Both the position numbers and the translations under genes were made by a program. Below, piece after piece: positions 1 to 12,486 of a stretch of 62,576 nucleotides of DNA. Source of the stretch: Clavulina sp. PMI_390 (Eukaryota; Basidiomycota; Agaricomycetes; Cantharellales; Hydnaceae); NCBI GenBank assembly GCA_015039315.1, contig WIDE01000139.1:10661-73236 (forward strand). Reading direction: 5' to 3'. Position 1 is the stretch's first letter. Each line of letters starts with the position of its first letter. The notes below the pieces were generated by a model. It saw only the letters and a program-made list of their open reading frames with translations. It made no database searches and was not told the DNA's origin.

Positions 1-115
1 GCCTGGAGAGGGAGTAGGAGTCGCCATAAGTTTCAGCACTCGGATTCGGAACCGTGAGGGCCAAGTTTGTGGGCGCTTTGCGTGGCTTGTTTGGTCGACA
101 CACCGGCACTTTCCG

Positions 116-1079
116 ATGTGTACTGTCCCTGAATGTCAACGATTGCAGTCTGCAGGAGATTATCATCCACTTTTCAAAGAGGAAGATGACACCGATATAG
201 TGTTGAGGTCGTCAGAAGGCATTCTGTTTCGCGCTCATGTAACCATCTTGAGGCAGACTTCGTCATTCTTCAGGATGATGTTTGCTTTACCCCAGAGTGT
301 CGCGAACTCTACCCCACCCTCTCAATCGCCACCTCTTCTCGTCGACTCAGAGGCATCTGTACTGTCAACGATTCTGTGCATGATATATGGGAGAGCGTTT
401 GCGATGGACGCGGTGGGATTTGTGCCTCTTTACAGCATTGAGCGCCTCATAATGACCTTTTATCTATTGATTTCAGCTCGACAAACCAGAGGAGATAGAC
501 AAGCTCCTTGCATTTTGCGAGAAGTGGGGGATGCAAGGCCCCATGATGATGGTGCGATGTGCGGTTCAACGCCCTTCTCTCCTTGATGGCCACCCTCTTT
601 GGCTTTATCGGACAGCCCTGCACTACAACTGGATAGAAGTTGCGAAAGCTGCTGCTATGAATTGTCTCGCATCTGACTTGCGCCAGCCCGAAACACTCGC
701 AGCTCTAGCACCACTCGCTATCACCGACTTCCGTCCCCTCGTTGCACTCTCTCGACGGCGTATAGGTAGCTTCAATAAATCGATCAACTCCCCTGACGTC
801 TTTGGTGGTTCTGCAGAGCCGGACCGCTGTCGCAAATGTGGTTGTGTATCGAACAATCTTACATGGAAGGTTCTTCGAATGCGATTGGCTGAGGCAATGG
901 AGACATGTCCTCGTGGTGACCTTATTCGAAGCGAAGATATGATGAGGTGGTCTGAATGGGTGGCATGTATGTCCGCGTCTCACTGCAAAGGGGAGATGCT
1001 TTACGAGGGGGAACAGACGAGAGCCATTTTGTTACAAGTCCTGGATTCGTTACCCACTGGCCTCGACCTATCAAATTGA
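116..1079 (+). CDS. BTB/POZ domain protein, tandem copy A
   Basis: Two exons, 116-412 and 477-1079, give about 299 residues. The intron is GT..CAG and falls between codons, at the same place as in the three downstream copies. The N-terminal half (about residues 15-100) reads as a BTB/POZ fold: a YHPLF start, the DIVLRSSEGILFRAH strand-loop and an SFFRMMFALP helix. After the intron comes the family block LDKPEEIDKLLAFCEKWGMQ, then a helical C-terminal part with a CRKCGC cysteine pair and a tryptophan-rich end. BTB proteins typically dimerise and recruit Cullin-3; that role is inferred here. This is the most diverged of the four: it lacks the acidic N-terminal tail of copies B and D and has a shorter cysteine motif. 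The start is the first ATG before the BTB fold. No substrate can be deduced. Confidence 0.8.
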
Positions 1080-1236
1080 CCTTTGCGCGACAAGGCTTAT
1101 TGACATATTTTACAATTCCTTTGGCTGAATCTCTATAGCGTCTGTCATCTGACTGCAAGTAACATTGCCTTCGTCCAATGCTGCGTGCGTTATTTACATC
1201 GAGTGATGCTGAGGTTGGCGCGCGCCAGTTCCACCC

Positions 1237-2277
1237 ATGTCCACCTCCCCATCTCATGACGCCGACGTACCCCAAGAAGAAGAAGAAGAGTCGCCAAGCT
1301 CATCAGAAGGCCGTAGTGTATCCCCTGTTCCAGCAGGCAAATTCCATCCCCTCTTCGATATGAGCAAGAGCACCTTGGCAGCCGATGTAATCCTCAAGTC
1401 GGAGGACGGTGTTCTGTTCAAAATCCATCAATTGATCTTAAGCGAAGCATCCGAATTCTTCAGAACCATGTACTCATTGCCACCTGGTCCGAAGTCATCG
1501 GACCCTACACCACTCTCAATCGACGCAAATTCTAAAGTGGTGGCGTGGGCTCTTGCCATCATTTATGGAAAACCTTATCCACCGAAACTGGTGAGATTGG
1601 CAAGAATTCGGCTGTGGTGCCACTATCTCACTCCTCCGACAATATTCTAGTTTGATAATACAGAAAAGATTGATAAACTCATAGCATTCTGTGAAAAATG
1701 GAGCATGCACGGCGTCCTCATGACCGTCCGCTGTGCTCTCCAGCGCCCATCACTTATCCATAATCACCATACTTGGCTCTATCGAGTCGCATGCCGTCAA
1801 GGTTGGGCAGAGGTTGCGGATGCTGTTGCCATGGAGTGTCTAAACTACGACCTAGGCTCTTCCGATGCCTTGGAGGTTTTCGAGCCCATCTCCCTTACAG
1901 ATTTCCGGCCCCTGTTGGCCCTCGCACGCCGCCGCGTAAACGCATTCCGCGACAAACTGGATGATGACAGCGTGTTCCCTGCATCTTCCCCTCCTTTCAA
2001 ATGCCCACGCTGCGATAAAGATTGCGAGGACAGGACATGGCTGGTCCTGAGGGCACGACTTCTGGAGGAACTCCAAAGCTGCCCAGGGCGCGAGGGCGTT
2101 AAAAAGATCTCGATTGATATGGATGGGTGGCCCGAATGGGAGGCGTGTGTTTCTGCTAGGCACTGTGACTACGATTACGATTACGGCTATGATCCTTACC
2201 GCCTATTTGACCCCTCTGAAACAAAAGAGAAGATAATCGCGGCGCTGGATGACCTTCCCGAAAGCCTCTCAGGCTAG
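1237..2277 (+). CDS. BTB/POZ domain protein, tandem copy B
   Basis: Exons 1237-1590 and 1651-2277 give about 326 residues; the 60-nt intron is phase 0. A short acidic/serine N-terminal tail (MSTSPSHDAD followed by a run of glutamates) precedes the BTB domain (about residues 35-118: KFHPLFDMSKSTLAADVILK, then FKIHQLILSEASEFFRTMY). The second exon carries the family helical region, the CPRCDKDC double CxxC-like motif followed by a TW pair, and a WPEWEACVSARHCD block. The C-terminus has an unusual DYDYDYGYDPY aspartate-tyrosine repeat absent from its neighbours. It lies 157 bp behind copy A on the same strand, so the pair arose by tandem duplication. A Cullin-3 adaptor role is inferred from the BTB family only; the cysteines could bind zinc, but that is not shown. 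Confidence 0.85.
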
Positions 2278-2893
2278 ACGTCGACTCTCTGGATGGTGAC
2301 AAGGGTAAGAATATTTACGTGGTTCAGTTTCGAACTAGCACTGAGCGCTAACTCTCATCTTGAAGATAACGGAGTGACAATTGGTGCTGGCAGCCCTGGT
2401 CCCGAGTTTTCTACATATTAGGCATTGTTTGCTGTATCTACTTATTGTGAGCACCGCATTCGACCTCTTTAAGAGCAAGCACTTATTTCCCGCCAACATC
2501 GACTAATTGATCTCGTCCCTCCAGCTATTGGCGCCAGATCAGGTGGCATAACCTTCCTTCTTGCAATGTATACTGTGAACGATGCTCAAATCCATTGGCT
2601 TGCCTGAGGAGATATTCTGGGTTGATGCTTTCCGCGATTTATGAGCTCTCAGTTCTGGCGGAATTGGCTCCTTAAATCCATGCGAGATTTTGAGCGTATC
2701 TCACTTTGCGGTCCCTGACCACCCGCCGATCTACTTCCGCTCTGGTGCAAAGATTGCGTGCACTGTTGACGTCGAGCTGTGCCGGCAAATCCATTACCCT
2801 CGGAGGCCGTGCTTTATTTGAAATTAGCAGCCACCAAACCACCGAATCTTTCTTTCCAGCCAGCACCTATCCAGCTGAGAACAACCTACAAAC
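2278..2893 (+). other. Intergenic spacer between BTB copies B and C
   Basis: About 600 bases with stop codons in all frames and no recognisable gene, RNA or repeat. It must hold the 3' end of copy B and the promoter of copy C. Confidence 0.6.
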
Positions 2894-3867
2894 TTGATGG
2901 AAGGTTGCAATGGCAGCGGTGATGCTATGGCTTCGCGGAGATTCCATTCCCTTTTTGATATGGACAACGGTCCCAACCGAGTGGATGTTGTGCTCAAGTC
3001 GCAAGACGGGCTTCTCTTCGGAGCTCACCAGCTTATGTTAAGCGAGGCGTCCGTGCTCTTCCGAACAACTACGTTGTCAACGTTGTTGCCGAACGGCGAG
3101 GCGTTAGAGCCATCCTTACTCCCCATTGACGCCGACTCCAGAGTTGTGGCCCTTGCTCTTTCGATTATTTATGGCAAACCATTTCTGTCTCAATCGGTGG
3201 GATCGTTCAAATCTTTTCATATCATATTCATGGCTCATTACTGTCCATTTCTCCCCAGTTTGACGATCCTCGCAAGGTTGATGACCTATTGACATTTTGT
3301 GAACAATGGAGTATGCGTGGCGTTGTGAACATCATTCGCTGTTCTTTACAACGCCCAGCACTCATTCGTCTGCACCCGATGTGGCTATATCGTACCTCTC
3401 TTCATCACGGCTGGCCCGAGGTTGCTGATGCTGTTGCTCTGGAATGTTTGAATTACGACCTCCGCTTACCAGAATCCGCACGACTGTTCACGCCGATCCC
3501 CCTTGCGGATTTTCTACCTCTCATGGACCTCGCTCGCCGACGTGTAGATGAATTCCGCAAAAGACTCTCCAATCTCGATGTCTTCTTTGCCACTCAAGTC
3601 CCTTTTCCTTGCCATTACTGCGAGCAAGACTGCGATGATAGGACGTGGCTCACTCTTAGGACACGTTTCTTTGAAGAATTTGAAGCTTGCCCTGGACGTG
3701 ATGGGGAGAACAAAATCTTAATTTACATGGATGAGTGGCCCGAATGGGAGGCTTACCTATCCGCTCGTCATTGCGACAATGGGCCGCTCTTTGAGCCAAT
3801 GAGTACGAGGCAAGAGATTATCGCGGCTTTGGCCGATCTTCCCGAAAACCTCATACACAAGTCGTAG
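2894..3867 (+). CDS. BTB/POZ domain protein, tandem copy C
   Basis: Exons 2894-3196 and 3259-3867 give about 303 residues; the phase-0 intron (62 nt) ends CCCCAG. The BTB core is RFHSLFDMDNGPNRVDVVLK, then LLFGAHQLMLSEASVLFRTT. Exon 2 begins FDDPRKVDDLLTFCEQWSMR and holds the family motif CHYCEQDCDDRTW and the WPEWEAYLSARHCD block. It is the closest relative of copy D and serves as the reference for showing that copy D is frame-shifted. A second methionine at residue 12 (MASRRFHSLF) is an alternative start. The predicted role is a Cullin-3 substrate adaptor, inferred from the domain only. Confidence 0.85.
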
Positions 3868-4187
3868 TTTCCGAGTAGATCTCTAACTAGGAATTTGCTA
3901 GAATATCTCACTGTCTTCTATACATATACCGTTGATGTCTCAAACACTTAGCCAGTACAGTGCGCCTAATCCACAATCTGATTTATTTCGACGCAGAATG
4001 GAAATAACTATTTGTCACGTCATATCATGCGCAATCTCCCACTTCAACTGCTTGCTATTTTTTCCCGCTTGAATTTAGAGGGACTACCAAGGCCAATCTA
4101 GCAGGGAGGACGAACCCTTCTCACATTGATGCCGTACATATTGTTTGGGTCGGGTCGTTGATTTCGCCACGTTGGTCAGTATCTATC
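3868..4187 (+). other. Intergenic spacer between BTB copies C and D
   Basis: About 320 bases of non-coding sequence with no recognisable element beyond the expected 3' end of copy C and promoter of copy D. Confidence 0.55.
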
Positions 4188-5202
4188 ATGTCCACATCGT
4201 ATATTGACGCCCCTGCCGACCGACAAGAATCCTCAGATCCTCAAAATGGTGATAATGATACTACGTCTTCGTCAGCGGTCTACCATCCCCTCTTCGATAT
4301 AAACAGCGGCACCACTACCAGTGACGTCGAGCTCAGGTCACAGGATGGAGTTCTCTTCGGAGTCCATCGCCTTATTCTAGGCGAAGCATCAGAATTCTTC
4401 AAAACAATGTACTCACTCCCAGGCGATCCTAACCCACAGGGCTCATCACCATTGCCCATTGACACTGAGTCCAGTGTCATTGCTCTTGCTCTCTCAATCA
4501 TCTATGGCAAGGCGTATTCGCCTCAATTGGTGCGAATATCCAAACCCTAGCGCTCAGCCAATCTCTTACGCTTGGAAAATCATCAGTTTGATGACCCCAA
4601 CACCGTTGATGCATTGCTAGCGTTTTGCGAAAAGTGGAGCATGAACGGGGTCATCATGACTATCCGATGTGCACTCCAGCGGCCAGGACTCATCCGAAAC
4701 CACCATGCGTGGCTTTACCGCATTTCTTTTCGATACGGTTGGCCAGAAGTAGCAGACGCTGTTGCTGTGGATTGTCTTGACCACGACTTTCGTTCACCCG
4801 ATTCTTTACAAATATTCGAGCCAATCTCCCTCACCAATTTTCGGCCGCTCGTAGACCTTGCACGTCGCCGAGTGGAAGCATTTCGCGAACGAATCAGTAA
4901 TTCAGAGGTGTTCTTTGCATCAACTGTTCCTTTCCAGTGCATACATACACTGCGAGCAGGATTGTGATGACAAGACATGGATCATCCTCAGAACACGGCT
5001 CATTGAAGCGTTCGAACGTTTGCCTGGAGCTAAAGGAGCTAGAGATCTCCCGAATAATATGGACTTGTGGCCTGAATGGGATGCGGCTCTGCAGGCCCAG
5101 CACTGTGAGGACTCTGAGGATCGTCGCCTCTTTCATCCAGGAGATACACGGCGCGATATCATCGCGGCTTTGAACGATCTTCCTGATACTCTTATCCTTT
5201 AA
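4188..5202 (+). pseudogene. BTB/POZ domain gene, tandem copy D, frame-shifted by a 4-bp duplication
   Basis: Exon 1 is 4188-4529 and exon 2 is 4587-5202, with the family phase-0 intron between them. Exon 1 encodes a polar tail and a complete BTB domain (VYHPLFDINSGTTTSDVELR, FGVHRLILGEASEFFKTMYS). Exon 2 matches copy C in frame up to VPFQC. There the sequence contains ATAC twice in a row (4941-4948) where copy C implies a single unit, which shifts the frame by +1. The open frame then ends at 4967, 4 nt after the CxxC region begins, while the rest of the family sequence (CEQDCDDKTW to the end) continues intact in the next frame to 5202. The whole gene is otherwise undamaged, so this is either a very young pseudogene, a truncated 241-residue allele, or an assembly error. 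The undamaged length would be about 317 residues. Confidence 0.8.
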
Positions 5203-6347
5203 GATAGATTTACAGGTATTCATTATGTATGTCTTGGTACAGTTTACGCAACTGTATGTTAGCGTAAATACACCGTATGATGTCTTCCGTAACACAAATC
5301 GCAGGATTTTCGATTTGCCTTGGAGATTGCCCGCCTAGGATGAACCGGCACTTCATCATGTTCGGACGAAAGGATGTGTCGTATTTGCTAGTACCGCAGA
5401 AACAATAATATAGATCAAGCTGGTCATTGACATCAATATCCTCTCAAGAATACATAATTCCATCAATATTTCTGCCGCCTATATGATTGCTGTGGAGTTG
5501 ACTGCTTTGACAGTTTTTGAGAGAAGGAGACCTCAATCAACCTTGCGGCATGAAATATTTTTTCGTGGTAGCGGGGTGTTGGTTGTCAGAGACATTGGAC
5601 GCCCAAAAATGTCTTGTCTTGTTGCGTGGGCATCGTCACAGCGGAGGAGCGATGGACGGGAGGGAGGCAAATATTTCCAGCTTTACGCCTTCTCAGGGAG
5701 TCCAGACTCTTGCCATGAAGGAGGAGAACGGATGAACAGTGAACCGCTTCCCTGCTTTGCTCTGGAATTGTTCCGGTACGGACGCCGAGATAGGGCCGGA
5801 AGCACAAAAAGGTAACCCTGGCATGTGAAACTATTTAGGGAACACGAGACTTGCCTCCCCCGCACTGATAATTATTGAGTCATTGATGCTTCGGAAGGGA
5901 GTTGATCCAATTAATTTCAAACTGAGGTTTGCTGCGGCGGGGTGTTGACCGACGACCCAAGGTTCGCTGTCAGAAGATGAAGGACGGATCCCTGAGCACG
6001 ACAAACTAGGACACTTAGATTCGGCCAGGGGGCATTTTGCATGTGGGTTGTTGAGCATGGCTGGTGGCACGTTGTTTCCCGGTATCTCCGAGTAAGCGAC
6101 GACGGCACATGGTCCGAAATTAGCGCGATGAGCGAGCGGGCACAGCGCCGGGGACACAGGAACAGAGACCATTGTGTGGAGATCATGAGATCAGTGGTCC
6201 CTCGTGAGGAAGTGGTTCCTAGAAATGTCTAACGATCTGCCTGAGACGAGACAATAATCGGATATCTTCTTTTTGCCCGCCCGATGGGACGAGGGGAGCA
6301 CAGGCTGCGACAGCTAGAGACAGTTTCTGGTCCACCTACTGTGAGCC
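5203..6347 (+). other. Intergenic region between the BTB cluster and the Rho GEF gene
   Basis: About 1.1 kb. Open frames here are short, overlap on both strands and show no domain or splice structure. I see no gene; the right half presumably holds the promoter of the Rho GEF gene. Confidence 0.5.
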
Positions 6348-9300
6348 ATGCAAATTGAGATTCGAACGTTGCGCCGGAGCACAAGCCTCTCGGGGCAGAG
6401 GGTCAAGAGCACTACTATGAGTGTCCGCGGGCCCAAGCCAGCCGGATCTGTTGACGCGTGTTTGCCTGCAAGTGTGTCCCGCCCTGCGACTGCGATGGAG
6501 AACGAGCCAGAGGACGGCGGAGGCAGCACCGTCGTCGTCAACGGCAGCCTCGAACCACCCAAGCTGCCTCCTAGATCGCCTCTAAGAGGCTTAAGAGGCG
6601 CCGCGAGCTTGAACGCGTTGGCTCTCGCTGCGACTTCATCGAATGGCTCTGCTGTTGCACCCGCGTCCACTACAGACGATGGCAATCCACCTGTCCTTGC
6701 TCTGCCGACCCCTCATCGACCACCACCTATTGTTGTGCCACTACTGTCGACTCTGACGTCGACTGCAACCTCATCATCCTCGATGCAGACATCCACTGAA
6801 TCTGATTCCGGCGTTCCGCATTCCACCTCGATGCGTTCTCTCAAGTCGTCGCGTTCGCGTCAAGTCTCAAGTACATCGCGTCGTCCCTCTACTGCGTCAT
6901 CTGTTCTATCATTAGAGCCCTCCGGGGATAGTGCGAATGCTGATGCGAGCGCACCCACGTCCTTTGATGCATTGTCGTCGACAAGTGCAGTCGTCCAGCC
7001 CCAAGGTGAGCTTAACCTTGTTCCGAAACTTGTCATCCTGTCACTGATCGATCTTCTGCCGCCAATTGTGAAATGGACAATCCCTCATCTTTTGTGTGCT
7101 TCATTATTCTATATGCAACCCGTTGCCCCACGTTACACGTATCACCGGTATGAATCCAGGGTCAACAACATCCACCCCCGGGAGCACTCTCAATATCGAC
7201 CGTTCGCTCCCTTCAACACCCCTCTCCATCTCCCAATTCACCCCCACCTCTCAGTCCTATTCATCCCCAGCCCTCCCTCCGTCCACGGCGTCCAAATCCA
7301 AACGCTTTCATGTCATCTCCGAATTGCTCACATCCGAGCGTGCCTACGCGTCTGATCTCTCTCTCCTATGTCACGTTCATATGCCCTTGGCACGCGGCCA
7401 GCGGCCAGATATCTCCTTGCCAGACCCGGCTGCTCTAGATGCTTCCTCACCTCCAGGTCCAGTCCCAATCAGCGGTAACGTAGACCATGCGGTAGAAGAA
7501 GTGCTCGCGAACCCCCCAATGACCCCGAACGACGTGAGGATACTGTTCATCAACACTGAAGATCTTGCAGCGTTTAGTGATGAGCTGGCAGATCTCATTG
7601 AAAAACGCGCTGGGGATGTCCTCTCGGCGGAAGCTTCCGCCGCCATGGACCCAAATATGGGCAGGAATCCGTCTGCTACTAATGCAGATGGCGAAAATGT
7701 CTACGATTCCATTGGGGAACTCTTCATCGAGGTGGTAAGCATGGAATTTCCTCCAGCTCGAGACCCGGAATGCGCTTGTGCTGAATCCTATTGGTACGAA
7801 TTTAGCTCCCTCGGCTGAAATTTCATTACGAGATCTATATTACACGCCACCAACTCGCTCTCGATCGCCTCGCAATGCTCGAGGCGCCTGTTCCCTCGCG
7901 CAAACCCTCGAGCGGCGCCGAAAAGGCATCGCTTTCCGCTTCCACTTCTGGAGGGAGTTCAATCACCAGAACAGGAGCGGCAGGAGAATCAGCCCCAGCA
8001 ATGAAGAAGTACTTGAGCGTAGTGAAGACATACACCGAGAGGCATACGAACGCTTGGGATTTAGGCAGCCTCTTGATCAAGGTCCGTTCGATCGTAATCG
8101 TCCACTGGTTCATCTGTTGACGTTCTTCTGTGTCTTCTCCGTTTCCAGCCTGTCCAACGCTTCTTGAAATACTCCCTCTTCCTCCATTCCCTCCACAAAG
8201 AAACCCTTGCCTTTGACCCTGCCCATCCAGATCTCCCACACCTCATTAAAGCCAAAGAACTCATGGAAGCCGCGGCACGCGATGTCAACGAAGCCAAGAA
8301 GCGCTGGGAAACTGTCCGCAGCACGCTAGAACAAAAAGGCTATCGTATGATGTCTCCGCATGCTCCGAAAGGCGCTTTGAGTTCGGCTTTTGGCAATGGA
8401 ATGAATGTATCGGCGTTTGCAAAGGCGCTAGTGGGCATGAATATGGCAGATGGTGCTCCCCCTATGCCACCTCCACCCCCACCAGCACCAACCCCCTCGA
8501 AGCGGCCCAGCAACTCGACAAGCACCTCGTTTGGACGGAAAGCGTCTGCGGGGTCATCATCGTCGTTGGGTATCGGGACACCTGCGTCGTTAGGCGTGGA
8601 GGACGAGTCATCTGCTGTCGGTGCTTTGGAGAGTGGGGGAGCGGTGCAGAGTCTGAAGTCCAGACTCAAGAGTCTAGGGTATGTTTTTTTTTTAGTCATG
8701 ATTTTGAGTGAAAGTGGGCGTCATAGCTAACTGTCAATTCTCACAGATCGAAAGACTCCAAAGCAACCGCTGTTCGAGAGGCGAAAGACATTCTCGCCCA
8801 GTGAGTTCACATCTTTGCCCACTCAAGCTATCAACGGCTCATTCTCCCTCCCTCAATCAGGCTCAAAGCATGGGAGTCTCGCCTTCAGTTAGCGGACTCG
8901 ACTCTTAACGGCTTCTTTGATACTATGCTCGACTGGGCCGAGTCCCTGAAGCTCTCCTATACTCAGCTCGCTGCATGGGCAACACAGCTCGCGCGTGTGA
9001 CTGAGGACTCTGCGATGCTGATGTTGCATGGCGATCCTATGCCGGGGCTCTTCACGAACGGGCGAGACGACACGCTAGATGCGGAGGAGGCGCGAGGACT
9101 GTCAGGCGCAGAGAGGGAGAAGTATGAGCGAGAGAGGAGAAGAATTGATGCCAAGGAAGAGAGGATGTCAAGAGCCTTGGACCTGGCGCGGATGGCAAGG
9201 GAGCTAGCTGAGCGTGTCCGTGATATGGTGTGTATTTGATGCAATATTTCTCCTTCAGCACTCTAGTTCTCACTGACCATCATGTCACTATGCCTCTGCT

Positions 9301-11930
9301 CGTAGAAACAATTCATGTTCCGCGATTTCCGTCCCGCAATGGGCAACATCTTAACGGGAACGTTTCGCCCCCTCGCTCTCGTCCAGAGCGTCCTCATCCT
9401 CCATCCCTTCCATGTCCAACACCTTTCTACACCTTTCAACAACAAGTCGCGCGCCGAACACCTTGCGGCCAACTCACGCAAGTTTCTACATATCTACGCT
9501 CAGCTCAAAGAAGATATGCCGAAATTCTGGGAAATCTTTGATGCAGTGTTCGCGCGCTTGGTATTGAGCCTCGTTGATGTGCAGAGAAGGTTCTGGGCTG
9601 AGGCGATGCGCAAGTGGATCGAGTACGCAGCGTCGGTCAAGATCGATTTAGGGATAGATCCCATCCCGTTTATTGTGGATGGGGCCACTCCTGTTGAAGA
9701 GAACTTGGCAGCTGGCCCTAGCTCCTCAGCTGCCTCCCTAGCTGCTATGGCAGCTCGTCGCGCCTCGGTGCACTCGTCCATCTCAAACATATCAATGCAG
9801 CAGCAGCGCAACTCGCGCTTTACCACCTCATCTGCTGCTTCATTCTCCAACCCTCGATCCTCATCTACAACCGCCGATCCGATCTTCTCTTTCTCCTCCT
9901 CGCGCTTGTCCCAGCCAATCCCATTTTTGGACCTAGAGCAGCATATCATGGGTGACGACATCGGGAACGCCATGTCTAATATCCTCGCTCAGTTCCTTGC
10001 CTCATCTGACGAACCTCAAGCGGTGCTTGATCGCATGGAGATTGTGCAGAAGGATGTTGGCCGGCTGAAGAGACGTCCTAGAATGTCGGACCAGTCCGTT
10101 CTTGACATCTCTCATGCTACATCTCTGGCTTCGATTGAAAGCGAGCATGGTAAGGAATCAAAGGGAAAGGGCAAGGAGAAGGAAAGAGAGCTCTCGGGTG
10201 GGCTTCAAAGATCGTCGGCGAGTAGCTCCTTGCTTGTTGCTGCCTCGATCTCCTCTCCGTCCCATGATCTCCTATCACCTGAGCGCGCTGGCTCTCTCCA
10301 ACGCTCGAACACCAGCGGAGGGATGGGGATGCGCGAGCGTGCGAATAGTAAAGGTAAAGGCAAGGAAAGAGCGCACGAGGCCCCTCCTGCCTCCCGTGAG
10401 CGGAGCAATACAGCCGGGTCCATGACCTTGGTTGAGTCGCCAGCCTCATGGCATCAATCCCCTGGTGCTGGGACGCCTTCTTCCCCCCCATTCCACGATC
10501 CTTTCAGCGCCTTCAACACCCCTTCGACCGTCAATGGTCCTCCTCTCACTTCCAAAGAGAGGGAGAAGCAAGAACGAAAGAGGAGAGAGAAGGCTGAGCG
10601 CGAAGCAGCCATAAAGCTCGTTGAGCACCGCGCTAAGGACGAGAAAGCCGCTGCGAAAGCTGCAAACCGTAAGAATCCCGCAGCCAGCTCAGCGTTTTCG
10701 TTGGGCGGGTTCATGTTTGTCGGTGGGGATACGGCGAGACGCCCGACGACCGCTGATGATAGTGTTCGAGGCCATGAAAGAACGGGGAGCTTGGGCGGGG
10801 ACAAAACTGCGCCGACGAGGAAAGAGTCTCTATCAACGACTTCTAGAGGCAGGAAAGGCTCCAAGGCGAGTAGCACCGGCAAGGATGATGCATCTTCCAG
10901 CCACCATATTCCTCGACCGTCGATCTCAAGCTCTGTCTCTTCCCACAATGTTGCGGATCGGACGCGTGATGTGCTCTTTGGTCTATTACCCACCTCCCCT
11001 TCATCTACCGCAGCGACCAGTGGAGGCTCAAATGAACGTAGTTCGATCTCGCGCGGCTCGTTCTCCATAAGCCATATCGCCGAAGAGCCTTCATCCCCTG
11101 TAATGCCCGGTGGCTTCACCGCCTTCACCCGTCCTGCACCTCCTCTCTCCATTCAAACCCCCGCGACAACGCATCCTTTCATGACGGCTAGTGAGCGCCG
11201 TGAGTCCCTTGAGCGCTCCCCGCCTAACGGGAACGAGAATGGGTTGTGGGAGAGCCTTTTTGATGCTTCTCAGCAATCCTACAAATTCCAATCCCAGAAT
11301 CAGACACGCACTCCAGCCAGCCCAACGACGCCCTCGCCAATCGCACAGCAGCGCATTGCGCTCGAACACACACAGTCTTACGATCCTTCTCTCCAGAAAC
11401 GAGCGAGGCGTGTATCAGCGACAAATGCGTCAAAATCCGCGGCTAAGCATTCTAGGAGCCACAGTGTACCCCCCCAGTCTCCTACCGACTCGTATCAGCA
11501 ACAAGGTCATGATGCCTACAATTCTGGCTACGACCACCCCCAGCAACGCCAGCGAGGACCCTATGAAGAAGACGAATTTATTGCTGGGCCATCATTCCTT
11601 CCTGGAGATTTCTCTCCTCGCCCGGACGAAGACGCGTCGTTCCCTCGTCCACGGACTCCCGCCGAAGCGTACGAAACAATGTACACGGTGGCATGCGTGC
11701 ACCCATTCCACCCTCCACCAGGTGCGACGCATCAAGAGTATCCGTTCCTCTCGCTCGAAATCAACGATGTGGTTGATATTCTCCTCGAGGCTGGCCATCC
11801 ATCAACACACCCTGGACTGCCGATATATGTTGATGATGGTGAAGACTGCATGCTGATGGGTAGAGATGAGCGGAATAACATAGGATGGTGCTTGGCTTCC
11901 TTTGTTGTTCCACTCAACTCTCTCATTTAG
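6348..11930 (+). CDS. Rho/Cdc42 guanine nucleotide exchange factor, DH-BAR-SH3 type
   Basis: Seven exons: 6348-7005, 7160-7734, 7806-8081, 8149-8678, 8747-8800, 8861-9227 and 9306-11930. They join in frame to about 1,694 residues. The N-terminus (about 1-265) is low-complexity Ser/Thr/Pro. A DH domain (about 270-560) is shown by FHVISELLTSERAYASDLSL and by the signature SLLIKPVQRFLKYSLFL, which only forms when exons 3 and 4 are spliced. A BAR-like helical region (about 700-940; LKAWESRLQLADSTLNGFFD, then KQFMFRDFRPAMGNILTG) follows. A long disordered stretch carries a basic RKRREKAEREA helix. An SH3-like end (last 70 residues) includes LSLEINDVVDILLE. No PH domain is visible, as in S. pombe Gef1 and animal DNMBP/Tuba, where BAR replaces PH. 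It likely activates Cdc42 at membrane sites during polar growth; this is inferred from the family. In-frame ATGs at 6417 and 6492 are alternative starts. Confidence 0.85.
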
Positions 11931-12486
11931 GACCAACCCGCAGCTACCTGCTCATCACTGACTAATTACATTATCGTTCTTATCGTTTTCACTTCCGTTC
12001 CTCTTATCTTTTCCTGGCTAGAGATCCCTTTCGTTCTATATCTGACTGCCCTGCTCTGCTTATAAATTTCGCGATTGCTTCCCGGGTGCATTGCACTACT
12101 ATCTTCGCTCGTTGCTATCGATTTCATTTCGAGCTTTTGCCTGCTACCGTGTACTCTGCACGCTCCTTCAGCCTCGATATCTCCTTTTACGTAACTACCA
12201 GTGTACCCCAGCGCTTGTACTAGCACAAAACATCGCCCCCTCATCTCGAGCACTCCACATTTGACAGAAAATGATAGAACCTGCCTCAACGCCAAGCGAC
12301 CATCGCCGTTTGTACAGAGCATGAAAGCATGAAATGCTATGCATTTCACATCAAAACGAACCAGTCGTCCATACGTGTGCTATCGCTCCGGATTCTGGTG
12401 TGAATGGGAGGTATACAAACAGCAATCGAATAGATCATTGGTCTTATCGACGCAACAAACTCCGCTTCCGAAAGAGAAAGGAAGCC
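11931..12486. other. Convergent intergenic region
   Basis: About 550 bases between the 3' ends of the plus-strand Rho GEF gene and the minus-strand F-box gene. It should contain both 3' untranslated regions; I see no gene in it. Confidence 0.5.

Noticed and set aside
5483..5815. 110-codon frame between the BTB cluster and the Rho GEF gene
   Set aside because: Overlaps equally long frames on the other strand and has no domain or splice structure.
10454..11152. 232-codon antisense open frame inside the Rho GEF gene
   Set aside because: Shadow of the GC-rich, Ser/Pro-rich last exon; no domain, and the sense frame is strongly supported.
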